64,000 nucleotides of DNA from Letharia columbiana. Its lineage: Eukaryota; Ascomycota; Lecanoromycetes; Lecanorales; Parmeliaceae. The notes under the pieces are model-generated. The model ran no database searches. It worked only from the letters and a program-made list of their open reading frames with translations, and was not told the DNA's origin. Below are positions 10,700 to 23,195 of this stretch, piece by piece; within the stretch, counting starts at the first letter, position 1, and each line of letters starts with the position of its first letter. The translations under genes were made by a program, and so were the position numbers. Where the stretch lies: contig NW_023501071.1 of NCBI RefSeq assembly GCF_014066305.1, forward strand, positions 372,001-436,000. Reading direction: 5' to 3'.

Positions 10700-12470
10700 T
10701 TAAGTAGTAGTAATAATAATAATAATACTATTTATAGTTAAGGGAGTATCTTTAATAAGAAGCGAGATACTAATAAATAAATTAATAAATTAATTTATTC
10801 TTTAAACGATAGAGTAGAGTATACTATTTATTATTAAGATATACTTATATAAAAATATCGCCTTTAATCTTTAAAAGGGGAAATTATTTCGTTTAAATAA
10901 GATAAAATATTTATAGATTATAGTCGTAATAGCGGCGATAATATATCGAGATTATTAGCGACTTTAGAAATAAAGAGAATTATAAATAATATTAATCTCG
11001 AATATAATAATATTATTTAACGATCTCGAAAAACGATTTAATTAAAGAAATTATTAATTTATTATAAAAAGAGTATTTAAAAATATCGAGTTCTCGTATA
11101 AAAGATAAATAAAGCGTTTCGCTTAATCTTAAAAAACTTTCTTACAAAAAAAATAAGATTTTTTAAACTTATTAATCTTTTAATAATAATTAGAAAGAAC
11201 TATAGATTAATAAAATAGATAGATTTCCGAATTATAATTATATATAATAAAAGTTTATTAACTTTTTATTAAATTAAATCGAAGATTTAATAAATTTAAT
11301 ATTATCTAAGCGTATATAAATATTAATTAAAAATAAAATAAAATAATATATTAATTCGATAATTATCTTCGATTATTAAAAGCGTAAATAAATCTCTATA
11401 CTAAGAATTAATAAGTATATTATTTATTTATAAAGCTTTATATAAATCTTCGCTATTAGTTAATTAATATTTAAATTATATTAATAAAGCGAGATAAGTT
11501 TTTAATACTTATAATATACTTAAAGAATAATAATAAAAAGTAAGAATCTTTTAGAGAATATAAAGTAAATAATATTTCCGTCTTATAAGAGAGTTAATAG
11601 CGAGAAAATTAAAATTCTTAATATAAAAAATCGTAGTTATCGCGAAGATAAAATAACTTCGATTTAAGAGATAAATAAACTTAAGACTATATATTTAAGA
11701 ATAAATTTAAAAATAATAAGTCTTATTTTAATAGTATAAAATATTATAATTATAAAGAAAAATTATATTAATATCTATATTAGATCGAAAAAATAAAAAA
11801 TATAAATTTTAATAATATATTAATCGATTTAATTAATAATTATAAGCTTTATATAGTCGACTCGATAAAAAAAGAAAAACTCTTATTAAAGACTTTATAA
11901 TAACAAGAGTAAAAATAGAAGTAGTATTTATTCTATTATTAATCTATAAAGATAAAATACTTTTAAATAATTAAAGCGAGTTATAGACTTTTATTAAAAT
12001 TTATTTTAATAATAATAAAGAATAAATATAATAAGCTAGCGTTTTACGATTAAGTAGAATCTAATAAGAATTAATAATCTCTTATTAAAATCTATATAAA
12101 TAGATAAAAAATTAATATATTACTATAATATCTACTTAATAATCTATTATCTATAAAATAGTTAAAAGTATATTAAGCGCTATAAATATATTTTCCACGC
12201 TATTAAAAAGAAAGATTTCTTAATAGTTTTAAATCTTTTAACTTTAATTAATAAGCGAATTAAGATAAATATAAAAGATTAAATTTAATATTTTAACGTT
12301 AAAAAGTAATTACTAAAGATTCTAATATTATAATAATTCGCGAATATCTTAAAGAAGTATAAGATTATTTATATATTAGTTATAGTTAAAATAATAATTA
12401 TAAATAAAGAATATAAAATTAATATAATTAAAATATAAAATATTTATATAAATAGCGTAGAGATTATCTT
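10700..12470 (+). pseudogene. Probable gag and protease region of the gypsy element, unreadable
   Basis: The position between the 5' LTR and the reverse transcriptase is where gag and protease belong. RIP stops are dense and I cannot identify a capsid, zinc-knuckle or protease motif with confidence. The assignment rests on position only. Confidence 0.4.
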
Positions 12471-12479
12471 TAAACTTTT

Positions 12480-15400
12480 TAATAAATTAAAAAAATATAA
12501 AGATATATTCTTATTAAAAGAAGTAAGTCGATTACTATTATATAAAAATTATAATTATACTATTAAAATTATAATAAAATTATAATTTAATTTACTATAT
12601 AACTTATTTAATATAAAGTTAATAACGCTAAGAATCTATCTCGATAAAGCTCTAGCGAAGAATTAAATAAAATATTTTATAAGTCTAATAAAAGCTTTAA
12701 TCTTATTTATTTTAAAAAAGAATAAAGATTTATATTTATATATCGACTATCGTAAACTAAATAAAATAATTATTAAAAATTAATATCTATTATTCTTTAT
12801 TAGCGAGACGCTTAATTATCTAAATAATTTTAAATAATATATTAAATTTAATTTAAAGAATACTTATTACTATATATAAATTTATAAAAATAAAAAATAA
12901 AAAATAAAATTTTATATAGATTACGAGTACTTTAAATATCTAATAATATTATTTAACTTAATTAACGCCTTAATAACCTTTTAAATTTATATTAATAAGA
13001 CTTTAATTAAATTAATTAATTAATTTTATATAATATATTTAAATAATATATTTATATATTTTAAAACGAAAAAGAAGTATTTAAATTATATAAGATAAGT
13101 ATTTAATTAATTTAAACGATATAGTTTTTATATAAATTTAGAGAAATATAAATTCTTCGTTATTAAAGTAAAATTTCTCGACTTTATAATATTTATTATT
13201 AATATTATTATAAATAATTATAAAATAATTATAATTTAAAAGTAATTAAAATTAAAAAACTATTATAATATATAAATTTTTCTAAGATTTATAAATTTCT
13301 ATCGAAGATTTATTTATTATTATTTTTAAATTATAGACTCTTTAATAGAACTTTTTAAAGAAAATAAAAAAGATATTAAATTAGAATTATTTCTTTAATC
13401 TAATATTATAGAGTATACGTTTAAAAAGCTAAAGAGCGCCTTTATAACTATATCTCTTCTTAAATATTTTAACTCTTAACTTTTAATTTAAATTAAGATA
13501 AATATCTTATTATTTATTATAATAAATATATTAACTTAGCTATATATAAATAAATAATAATACTTAATTACTTTTTATTCGAGAAAGATAATTAACGCGA
13601 AATATAATTATAAAATATATAATTAAGAATTTTTTATAATTATTATAGTATTTAAATATTAATATTATTATCTAAAAAGAAAATTATTTTATTAAAATTC
13701 TTATTAATTATAATAATTTAAAGTATTTTATAAAATAATTAATATTAAATAGTAGATAAGCTCGCTAGATAATAAAACTCTTCTTATATAATTTCTTAAT
13801 TTCGTATAAATTAGATAAGATGAATTCTATTAATATATTTTAAGACGTTTTAATTATAAAAGCTAAAATTAATTAATTAATAGATTTCTCTCTATATTAT
13901 AATAAAAATTAATTAAAATTAAAAGCTTTTTAATTTTTATTTTAGCTATTATTAAGATAGCTTATAAAGATAGCGTAGATTATATATATAAGAAATATAA
14001 TTTTAATAATAAGTATTCTATCGTATTAAATAGTCTAAGTATAAATAAAATTTTCTTAGATACTAGTTCTCGAGAAGAAGTATCTATAAAAAAGATAATA
14101 TTTAAAAATTTAATAATTATTATAGTATAAGAAATTTAATTTTTGTTTTTACTTAGATATAGTATATTCTTTAAAATTTAGAAAACTTTAATCTTTAATA
14201 AGAGAGAGTTTAAATAAAATATTTATTTAAAATATTTATAATATAACTAATAAGCGATTTAACTTTATTATTAGAATTATTAATTATAAATAATTTATTC
14301 TATATCTAATTATCGAAGTATTAATAATTAGCGAAATAATATATAATATAAATAGTATATCTATTTATAAACTTATAAAGATATTTTAATAAGAGAATAT
14401 TTTTATTAAATAATATAAAGCTAATAAAGTATTAAATAAACGAACGCGAAGTATTAATAATTAAACTTAAAATAGTTAAAGGCTATTAAGATATAATAAT
14501 AAATTATATATCTCTAAAAAAGACTCAATTCGAGAAGAGCTATTAAAACGCTATTATAATAATTCTATAACTAGATATTTTAATATTAATAAGATATTTA
14601 AATTAATAAGTAGAAAATACTATTAAAATAGTATTCGCGTAGATATTAAGAAGTATATTAATATATATAATATCTATTAGCGTATAAAGATAAAATACTA
14701 TTATCTCTATAATAAACTAGATATACTTTCTTTATTAATAAGATTATAGAAGAAAATTATAATAGACTTTATTATAAACTTTTCTTCTAATAAATATAAA
14801 TATTATATTTATAACTCGATTTTTATAATAATTAACTAATATATTAAAATATTTAAAAATATATATCTATTAATAAAATAATTAACGCTATATAATTAAG
14901 AAAGTTATTTATAAAGAAAATTATTCTTCGATATAAAGTATTAAAAGATATCGTTATAAATTAAGAATTTATTTTTATAAATTTATTTTAATTAGAAATT
15001 TATTATTAGTTATATATAAAATGTAAATTAAGTATTATCTTTTATTTATAAATCGATAAATAAATAAAATAATAAAATTAGACTTTAGAATATTATTTAA
15101 AAGTATATTATTTAGAGTAATAAGATAATTAAATAAAGCTTCTACTAATCGCGAAATTTATATATTATTAAAGCGAGTATAAAATAATTAGCTATAATCT
15201 ATTCTTTATTATATATAAATATTAATTAAAACTTAAGTTAATTACTAAGAATAGAATTATTAAAAGAGAAGTATTTATAGCGAAAAAACGTATTAAAGAA
15301 ATCGATATAATTTAATAAGAGCTTATAAGATATTAATAAAGTATATAAAAAACGTAATCGAAATCTTATAATAAGAATTATAAACCGTAAAGATTTAATT

Positions 15401-15830
15401 ATAATAATCTTATTATACTTTCTATAAAGAACTTAAAGTAAAAGAAATTAAGTAAAAAGCTTTCTAATAAATTAATTAATTTATTTTATATTTAAAAGTA
15501 TATTAAAACGTAAGCGTATTAATTATAACTATCGCCTATCTATTAAATTCACTCTATTTTTTATATATTATTACTAGAACTATATAAACGAAAATTAGAA
15601 GATTTAAATATCTCTAAATATTTTATTTCTAAACTAATAAAAGATAACGAAGAGTATTTAATAAAATTTATACGTAAAAAGTATATAAGAAAGAATAAGA
15701 TAAAATATCTTATTCGATAAGAAGGTTATTTTAAGGAGTATAATAAATAATTTAATAAAGAAGTTATAAAGAATATATAAAATCTAATTAATAAGTTTAA
15801 TAAGTAAAACTCGTAGATATAAAATATATA
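12480..15830 (+). pseudogene. RIP-degraded gypsy pol: RT, RNase H, integrase, chromodomain
   Basis: Conceptual plus-strand readings give the reverse transcriptase entry region with LYIDYRKLNKIIIKN at about 12735-12785 (family: CVDYRALN..T.KN). The palm region follows to about 13200, then RNase H to about 13700. The integrase core follows: near 14990-15130 the pattern is K.LSI.F...IDK, standing for the family's LSTAFHPQTDGQTE. At 15685-15790 the reading NKIKYLIR.EGYFKEYN matches a chromodomain (family: Y.VRWEGY...E..W). Such integrase chromodomains are known in chromoviruses to steer insertion to heterochromatin. Many stops replace Gln and Trp codons. Confidence 0.75.
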
Positions 15831-17413
15831 AAATATAAATATCGAAAAAAGGTCTAAAAACTAACGATTTTAAAAAATATTTAAAGATAAAAACTTAGCT
15901 ATAAAGAGTTAAATCTTAGATATTATAATAAAAAATAGTATTAAAAAAACTAATAAAAAGTATTAATATTCGAAGATAACGAAGAAAAGACTATATTATT
16001 AGATATAATAAATATTATAATATTAAATATATATATATAAAATAACGAGCTAGTTAAATTTCTTAAAGCTTCTATTAAAGCTATTATTACTAGCGTTATT
16101 ATTATTAAAATTACTCTCTAAATCGCCCTTATAAATAAATCTTATCTTATTTTCTATCTTATTATTCTTCTTATCTTTCTCCTCTTCTTCTTTCTCTTTA
16201 TTCTTCTCTTTCTCTTTATCTCTACTATTATCTATCTCACTTTTATTATTATTACTCTTAAAATCTAAATTTAACTTAAAAAGTATAAAAAGTATATTTA
16301 TTAATAAAAGATTAATCTAAAATATATTTAATATAAATATAAAAAATAAGAAATAGATATAAGAAGTATAAATATATATATTAACGCGTATAACGTCGTA
16401 GATATCTATAAAGATATTAAGAATCTTTTAAAGAATCTTTACTTTATTAAGCGAGATCGCTTCGCTATTTAACTTCTTCTTTATTTTTAAATAATTTTTA
16501 ATATATTAAATAATTATTAAGATTATATTAAAATATTTATAAATAATCTTAAATTACGTAATAAATATAAAATTAGAGATATTAAAAATAAGAAGATAAT
16601 AAATAATATAAGTATATTATAAGCTAATATAAATTATAGCGTTAACGTCGATAATAATATATTTATTTATTAAGATCTTTTAAGAAAATTAGTAAGCGCT
16701 ATAAATATATCTATTACGTATTATCTATATAAAAACTTATTATAATATAATCGTTTTAAAGATAAGCGTAATAATAATATTTAATAATTATATTATTATT
16801 ATCGTTAAATACGATATTATATAAGCGAAGAATATATTAAAAAACTTATCGCGTATAGCGATAATAAATCTTTTTATTTAATATAAATAGAAATTTAGCG
16901 CTATAAAGAGCTAATATAATAAATAATTATTATTAATATATAAAAAATATATATATAATTATAAAATCTTTAAAAAACTTATTACGATAGTTATAACGTC
17001 TATATAATATATTAATTAAATATATATTTATTATATATTTATTATAGAGAGCGTAGATTATTAAAGATAATAAAGAAATATTAATAAAATAGAATTTTTT
17101 TAAAGAAAAAGTAAATATTATTATAGTTATATCTTAACTATACGCGTTATATATCTAAATTATAATATTAATAATTACTTTATATATCGTTATAATTATA
17201 TCTAATTTATAAAAATATATCTAATATTATTTATAAGCGTTATAGACGTTTATTATATATTTATAATATATTATATTTATATTATATTATTATAAAAAAA
17301 TCTTTTTCTTCTTTTTTTATAAGATTTAATTTTTTTAATAAATCTTCTAATAATAATAAAATATTCTTTCTATATTTAGATTTAAGAATAAATCTTTAAA
17401 AAAAAAAGATAAT
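15831..17413 (+). other. Long non-pol stretch before the gypsy 3' LTR
   Basis: About 1.6 kb separates the chromodomain from the 3' LTR, longer than most gypsy 3' untranslated regions. It contains a pyrimidine-rich tract at 16130-16260. Read on the minus strand, that tract would give a Lys/Glu-rich run. No frame is open because of RIP. It ends in an A-rich run (about 17398-17410), the likely polypurine tract. Confidence 0.45.
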
Positions 17414-17642
17414 TATTAGAAAAGAGGTTTAAGGGTTTTAAGTAAGAGAACTCTAAATTACTTAGCTTATATCGTTTAATATATACTTAATAAAGTCTTA
17501 ACGAATAAGCTTAAGTAAGCGATCTCCTTCGAGTTTTCTTTATTTTCTTAAGAATTAGTTTTACTATCAGATCGATATACGAATATATCTATCTTTCTAA
17601 TTTCACATTACTATATAACTCTAAGGCTCTTCGAGTCTAATA
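17414..17642 (+). repeat. 3' LTR of the gypsy element, 229 bp
   Basis: This is the partner of 10251-10482. It retains a few more C and G residues (for example TTTCACATTA and ATCAGATCG), so it is slightly less RIPped than the 5' LTR. ATACT follows as the target duplication. Confidence 0.85.
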
Positions 17643-17752
17643 ATACTCTTAAATATTTAAAAGAATCTTACTCTCTTTAATAATATAGTTATATATTTCT
17701 ATAATAAATCTTATTAAATTTTATTAATTATTAAGAATAATAAGATCTCTAT

Positions 17753-19440
17753 TCTACTCTTATTCTTATCTCTATCTACTCTATAAGATTTCGAAGTACT
17801 TAGAGTAAGTCGATATCGATTAAATTCGCTATAGTTACTTAGATAGCTACTTAGATAGCTATTTAGTCTAATACTATTAAATTTATCTATCTTTATAAAT
17901 ACTAATTTAATATTATTTAATAATTAAAAAATAAGAATTTAAGATAAGCTTATTTATAATAATAATTATCTCTTTATCGATACTTTTAAAATTATCTACG
18001 TTATAGCGAGAATTAAAGAGGAAATTAGTTAATATATATCTATTAGATAACGATATCGCTTATACTCTATAATTAATAATCTTCTGAATTATTTAAATAA
18101 CGTATATAAGATATTCTTATTTATTCTTAAAAGAATCTATCGACGTACTTACGATAAAATAAGCTAAGAAAGTTAATAATTTCTTAAATTCTACGAGAAT
18201 CTTATTAAATATATTAAAAATAATTTTAAGAATTATAATCTAATAGACGATATATTAAAGAAATCGAAACTTCGTTTCTATAACTTAATTAATCTATTAA
18301 TAAGAAATTAAACTACGCTTAAATTAAAGAAACGTATTATAAGAATATAGCTTTAATATTAATAATCTACTAAGAAATTTACTAAAAAGAAGATTAAAAG
18401 ATTTGCGAAATAATATATAAAAGTAAAAGTTAAGGCTAATGTAAAGAAGAGTAAATATCTAATTATAACTCGCTCTACTTTTAATATATAGAGTTTAAAT
18501 CTTATTAAAATAAAAAATCTTATAAATAAAAATTAGACTTATATATAAAAGTATAGTAAATACTTTAAATTTAATATAGATTTCGATAAAGTATACGAGC
18601 TTAGTTATTAAGACTTTCTATAATTAATATATAAAAATTATTCGATATTTTTAGAATAGCCCTATTTTCTATATTTATAAATCGATCTCTTAGACTTTTA
18701 TTACTTAATAATAACCTTATATTAGATTTATTAAGTAGGCTCCTCTTATTATTATATATCTAAAGGTCTTTCGAAGTTATTATACGTTATCTATAGACCT
18801 TACTATCGTCGTTAATAATCTTTATCGATATCGTCTATATAATATTTTATAAAGAAACTTATATTAGATTATTTAATATTAATTTAAAATCTTAGCGCTT
18901 ATAGCTCGATTTAATTTAAAAGACCTCGATTAATTACGTCGTATTATTTAATCGATATCTTATTCGCTTAAATATAAATTCGAGAATTACTACTATTTAC
19001 CCCTACGTTAATAAATATAATTTTCGCTATATCTTATTAATTTCCTCTTAGCTAGACTTTCTATATACGCTTAAATTAAGATTAGCGATATCGTTATAAT
19101 ATAAGTAAAGAGAGCTACTATCGTCTTTAATATCGTCTATAAAGAAAGATATTATACTAGAGATTCTCGAATACGATTATTTCTTTACTACTCTTATTAT
19201 TTTTTCAGGCGTCTAGCGTATATATATATCTATCTTTCTATCTTTTTACTTATTAATTATAGAATATAATTTTATAAAGAAAGAAAGTAGTATTCTTAAT
19301 CGAAAAGGTATAATATAATATAAAATCTTAACGAAATATTCTACGATATAGTATATCTATAATATTATATTATAAAATAATATATATATAAAATATCTCG
19401 ACTAAAATTTCTATATTTAGATATATTTATTCGATAAATT
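17753..19440. other. RIPped unclassified insertion, possibly an LTR-element fragment
   Basis: Similarity to Helitron copy 2 stops near 17752, so something else begins here. The plus-strand reading at 18000-19400 is reminiscent of a copia gag-protease region but shows no motif I can defend. No LTR pair was found. There is no intact gene. Confidence 0.3.
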
Positions 19441-19828
19441 TAATATAATAGCTATTACTATTATAGCTACTACTATTATAGCTATCTATTATAACTATCT
19501 CTATTATAGCTACTATTATTAATATCTATTACTACTATATCTACTATTATTATATCTATTACTATTATATCTATTACTATTATATCTATTATTATTATAT
19601 CTATTATCGAAATATAGTCTTCGCGTATTCTAGTTATTATATTTTCTAGCTATCTAATTTTATATTATATTTAATATCTAGTCTTTAAGAGATTCTAGAG
19701 AATTAATTCGTTCGTTCTATATATTATATATCTAATATTCTAATAGCTACTACTATTATAACTATTACTATTATAACTATTATTATTTATTATTAAAATA
19801 GTTTATTATTATATAATAGCTATAGTAA
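19440..19828. repeat. CTATTATAG / ATATCTATTACTAT microsatellite
   Basis: These are degenerate tandem repeats of TACTATTATAGC and TATATCTATTACTAT units, with a unique-looking gap at about 19610-19740. The reverse-complement type of repeat (TAATAGTTATAATAG) resumes on the far side of the next element at 22093-22330, so the element may have inserted into a longer repeat tract. Confidence 0.65.
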
Positions 19829-22092
19829 TTAGTATATATAAAAGAATAAGATAGAACTAAGCTTGAAAATCTTAAATTTATATATGCAGCTAATTATTAA
19901 TTCGGATTCGCTACGCTTTTTAATTAGACCGACTAAGTTAGCCCGATAATCCTTCCGCGCTTTTCTTATTAAAAATTTATATATAGAAATTTTATACTTT
20001 AAAGTACTCAGCTTGCGAGATATATAGTTACTTTATAATTTCTTAAATTATAAAGCTCGCTTTACGCTTTCTAACGCTATAAAAATAATAAATATTAATC
20101 TACTATTAATGAATTAAATAGATATTTAAATATAGTAGTTATAATAATTATACTAGACGCGTTCGAGATCGAATAATAATCCTTTTATCTATTTATATAA
20201 TTATTCTTCTTTTATTATTTTATTATTCTATTAGTTTATTAATATAAATATAATCGTTCTTAATATCCCTCGCGGAAATATTATTAAACGCTTTAGATAT
20301 ATATTTCTTTCGTCTATCTTTTAAATCTCTTATTAATACTCTTAGACTATTTTTTAGTAAATTCGCTATTATTAATAATTAAGGCCGTAAGCGAGTTTAA
20401 TAGCTATCTATTACTACTTATAAATATATTAAAAAACTCTTAAAAAGAGCTTAAATAAATATATTCTTCTCTATAGATTTCTCTTAAGCTAGCGATAATA
20501 TTTTTTAATTTAGCGGTGCTATCTCTTAAGACGCGTCTTTCTTCTTTATTTATTCTTTATTATTCTATTTTATTTATTACTACTTATAAACGCGTTAGAA
20601 AGCTCTTAAAAAGAGCTTAAACGAATTTATAATTATCGTTCTTCTTTATATACTACTCGACTAGTTATTTAATTAATAATATTTACTTTATTAGCTTAAT
20701 AATCTATTTAATTAAATCATTAACTAGTTACTTAATTATTTACTTACTTATTTACTTAGTTAATTATTTAATCTAATACTCTATAAGAGAAGAAGTAAGA
20801 GAAGAAACTATAATAGATAAATATAAAAAATATTTTAAAGAAACTAAGGAGTAATAAAGCTATTATTATTAAGAATATAACTTAACTCTCTAAGATCTTA
20901 TATTATATTAATTATTTACTTAATTAGCTATTTAACTAGCTATTTAATCTAATACTCTATAAGAGAAAAAGTAAAAAAAGAAACTATAATAGATAAATAT
21001 AAAGAATACTATAAAGAAATTAAGCGATAATAAGATTCTTAGTTTTAAGAATACAACTTAACTCTTTAAAATCTTATATTATATACTCTTTACGATTTTA
21101 TATTAAATTATTATTTAATAAGTAAAGAATATTATTATAATTTAGCTTATTATTTCTACTATATTAAGAAGTAAGAGAAAGAACTATAATAGACGAATAC
21201 GGAGAATATTATAGAGAATATTATAAATATAGTTAGTAGTAGTAATAATATAATAGATCTACTCTTTATAATCTTATATTAATTTACTTAATTAATATAA
21301 GAGAAGTTACTATAATAGGCGAATATAGAGAATATTATAAAGAAATTAAGTGGTAATAAGATCTTTAGCACTAAGAATACGACTTAGCTCTCTAAAATTC
21401 TACATTATATACTCTCTATAATTCTATATTAAATTATTACTTAGTAAGCGAAGAATACTACTATAACTTAATCTATTATCCCCACTATATTAAGAAGTAA
21501 AAGAAGAAACTATAATAAGCAAATGCGGAGAATATTACGGAGAATACTATGGAGAATACTACGGAGAATACTATAAAGAATACTACGGAGAAACTAAGCG
21601 GTAATAAGGCCTTTAGTATTAAGAACACGGCTTAGCTCTTTAAGATCCCACGTTATATACTCTTTATAGTTTTATATTAAATTATTACTCCGAAACGATA
21701 TATATTTAAATAAATTAAAATCGTTCGATATCTATAGCTATTTTATTATTCGAAAAATTCCACTACGATAAAAGATATTATGGGATTCATATCACTAATT
21801 AATACGTTATCTTTATTTCTTTTTAATATTTTAATACTTCTTACTATAAGAATATAGCCTTTCTCTATTTTTTATCGATAGTTATTATATCTTCCTAATT
21901 AGGTCTTAGCGCGCCTCTCTTTATATATATATACTTATATACTATATAGATTAAATTAATTTTATAATAATAAAAGTAGATTAAAAACGTATAGTAAGCG
22001 ATTAGAGTTCGATTTAACTTAGAGCTAAAGCTAAAATTCGATTTAACTTAGAAAAATTTAACTTTATAAATTTAATTTATAGATCTTACTTA
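19829..22092 (+). mobile_element. 2.3 kb Helitron derivative with satellite core
   Basis: It starts A|TTAGTATATATAAAAG and ends TTACTTA|T, the RIP forms of TC... and ...CTCG at an A^T site. The first ~650 bp match the 5' end of the large Helitrons (3091-3740 and the reverse of 35190-35818). The last ~100 bp match their 3' end. The middle is different: repeated GAAGTAAGAGAAGAAACTAT blocks, each followed by GGAGAATACTA-type tandem units (20760-21670). The coding core is absent, so it is non-autonomous. It resembles 51868-53915. Confidence 0.75.
20760..21670. repeat. Satellite-like block repeats in the Helitron derivative
   Basis: At least four degenerate copies of a ~190-240 bp block occur (around 20775, 20955, 21170 and 21490). 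Each has a GTAAGAGAAGAAACTATAAT segment, a run of GGAGAATACTA units and a segment ending near TTTATATTAAATTATTACT. The 21490-21600 copy is the least mutated and shows about five clean 12-bp units (CGGAGAATACTA). Confidence 0.6.
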
Positions 22093-22399
22093 TAATAATT
22101 ATAATAGTAATAGCTATAATAATAATAATTATAATAGAGATAATTATAATAGAAATAGTTATAATAGAGATAATTATAATAAAAGTAATTATAATAAAAA
22201 TAGTTATAATAGAGATAGTTATAATAGTAATAGTTATAATAGTAATAGTTATAATAGTAATAGTTATAATAGTAATAGTTATAGTAGATAATAGTAATAG
22301 TTATAGTTAACTAGAATAATAATTAGAATAGCTACTTATACTTCTAAATATAGAAATCTAAATAAGAATATCTTATATATATATTATATTATTATATAA
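22093..22399. repeat. TAATAGTTATAATAG microsatellite
   Basis: This is a tandem array of TAATAGTTATAATAG-type units (22105-22310) with variants such as AGAGATAATTATAAT, followed by about 80 bp of RIPped sequence. It holds no gene. Confidence 0.7.
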
Positions 22400-22860
22400 C
22401 GAGTAAAGGCCTATGAATTAAATTTATAATCATTTTTTTGATTAGGGCTATCGAGTAAATAGGTAAGCGATCTTTAATGAGCGAACTTTGGTGAGCGGGC
22501 TGTCCGGCTGTCGAGCGAACTTTAATAAGCGATATTTGAATTCCTTGCGCTTTAATAATTATAAGACTAAATTTTAAAATTCTTGAAAATTCGAAAAGCA
22601 CAAACAGCGTTTTAAAATTTAAAAAAAAAATCTCAAAATTTTAATAGAAAACAAAAAAGTTATTCTATATGTTAATAATGTACGCCTATTTTTTTAATAA
22701 GGGAGGCGCGGGAGGGCGAGATTTTGATGGTTGCGGACGCTAATTTATTTACCCGCGGTGTCTAACCAAAAAGCGTAGACCTAACAAATTAATAATTGGC
22801 TGTATATATAAATTCAAGGTTTTCTAATTTAGCTCTATCTTATTCTTTTATATATATTAA
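22400..22860 (-). mobile_element. Short Helitron, 461 bp, lightly RIPped
   Basis: It begins A|CGAGTAAAGGCC and ends TATATATTAA|T on the plus strand, so it is a minus-strand copy inserted between A and T. It keeps many CA/TG sites (for example GTGAGCGGGCTGTCCGGCTG and GATGGTTGCGGACGC), unlike its surroundings. It contains the terminal hairpin region near 22410-22428. An open minus-strand frame of 69 codons inside it is not a gene. It is among the best copies for a consensus. Confidence 0.8.
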
Positions 22861-23029
22861 TATTACTAATATATTATATCGTAAAATATTTCGCTAAGAT
22901 CTCGAAATTCATATTAGAAAAATAATATAATATTCGATTTTATTTATATTATACTCGAATATAATATAATATTACTTAATATAAAATATCTTATAGAATA
23001 TCTTATATCTTTTCGACTAGTAATTATAG
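22861..23029. other. RIPped spacer
   Basis: This is AT-rich RIP-mutated sequence between a short Helitron and an LTR copy. I see no gene or repeat boundary in it. Confidence 0.5.
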
Positions 23030-23195
23030 TATTACGAGCGTATTCTTAATATACCTCTTAGCCCTATAGCTAGCGAGCCTTAACGAAGATATTCTCTATT
23101 ATATTATATCTTCTTTTCACCTATATAGTTCGATAGTCTTATTATTCTTATTCTATCTTATTTATACTAATATCGCATTTATATTAATTCTAATA
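23030..23195 (+). repeat. LTR of the 171-bp family, plus orientation
   Basis: It starts TATTACGAGCGTATTC and ends TTAATTCTAATA, matching 7227-7397 and 8684-8854 in reverse. It is 166 bp and lies directly upstream of the gypsy pol fossil in the same orientation. It could be that element's own LTR after an internal deletion, or a separate copy. No flanking duplication is visible. Confidence 0.7.

Larger units (their letters stand above)
10251..17642 (+). mobile_element. Full-length Ty3/gypsy chromovirus fossil with LTRs and target duplication
   Basis: The element is 7.4 kb with LTRs at 10251-10482 and 17414-17642. It is flanked by ATATT (10246-10250) and ATACT (17643-17647). The uninterrupted Helitron copy 2 has a single ATACT here, so the left copy carries one C-to-T change. 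Both LTRs start TATTAGAAAAG and end TCTAATA, the RIP form of TG..CA. The pol order is reverse transcriptase, RNase H, integrase, chromodomain, which defines the Ty3/gypsy chromovirus arrangement. About 1.6 kb without pol follows before the 3' LTR. The element is uniformly RIPped and dead. Confidence 0.85.
3091..17752 (+). mobile_element. Large autonomous-type Helitron, copy 1, with three nested insertions
   Basis: The element starts with A|TTAGTATATATAAAAG, the RIP form of the TC terminus. Its own segments are 3091-6568, 7019-7226, 8855-10250 and 17643-~17752; foreign elements fill the gaps. These segments align in order, as reverse complement, with the intact copy at 29283-35818. The stretch 6150-6410 reads like the conserved Helitron Rep region, including a segment close to KYNAYINIKI and KYIFKYIYK. 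Bases 10030-10115 read like the helicase segment ending YSRFNISLNI (family: HSRFKIP). All frames carry RIP stops. Alignment to copy 2 is lost near 17752, so the 3' part is missing or displaced. Confidence 0.8.

Noticed and set aside
22392..22601. 69-codon minus-strand frame
   Set aside because: It lies wholly inside a non-coding short Helitron and is open only because that copy is lightly RIPped.
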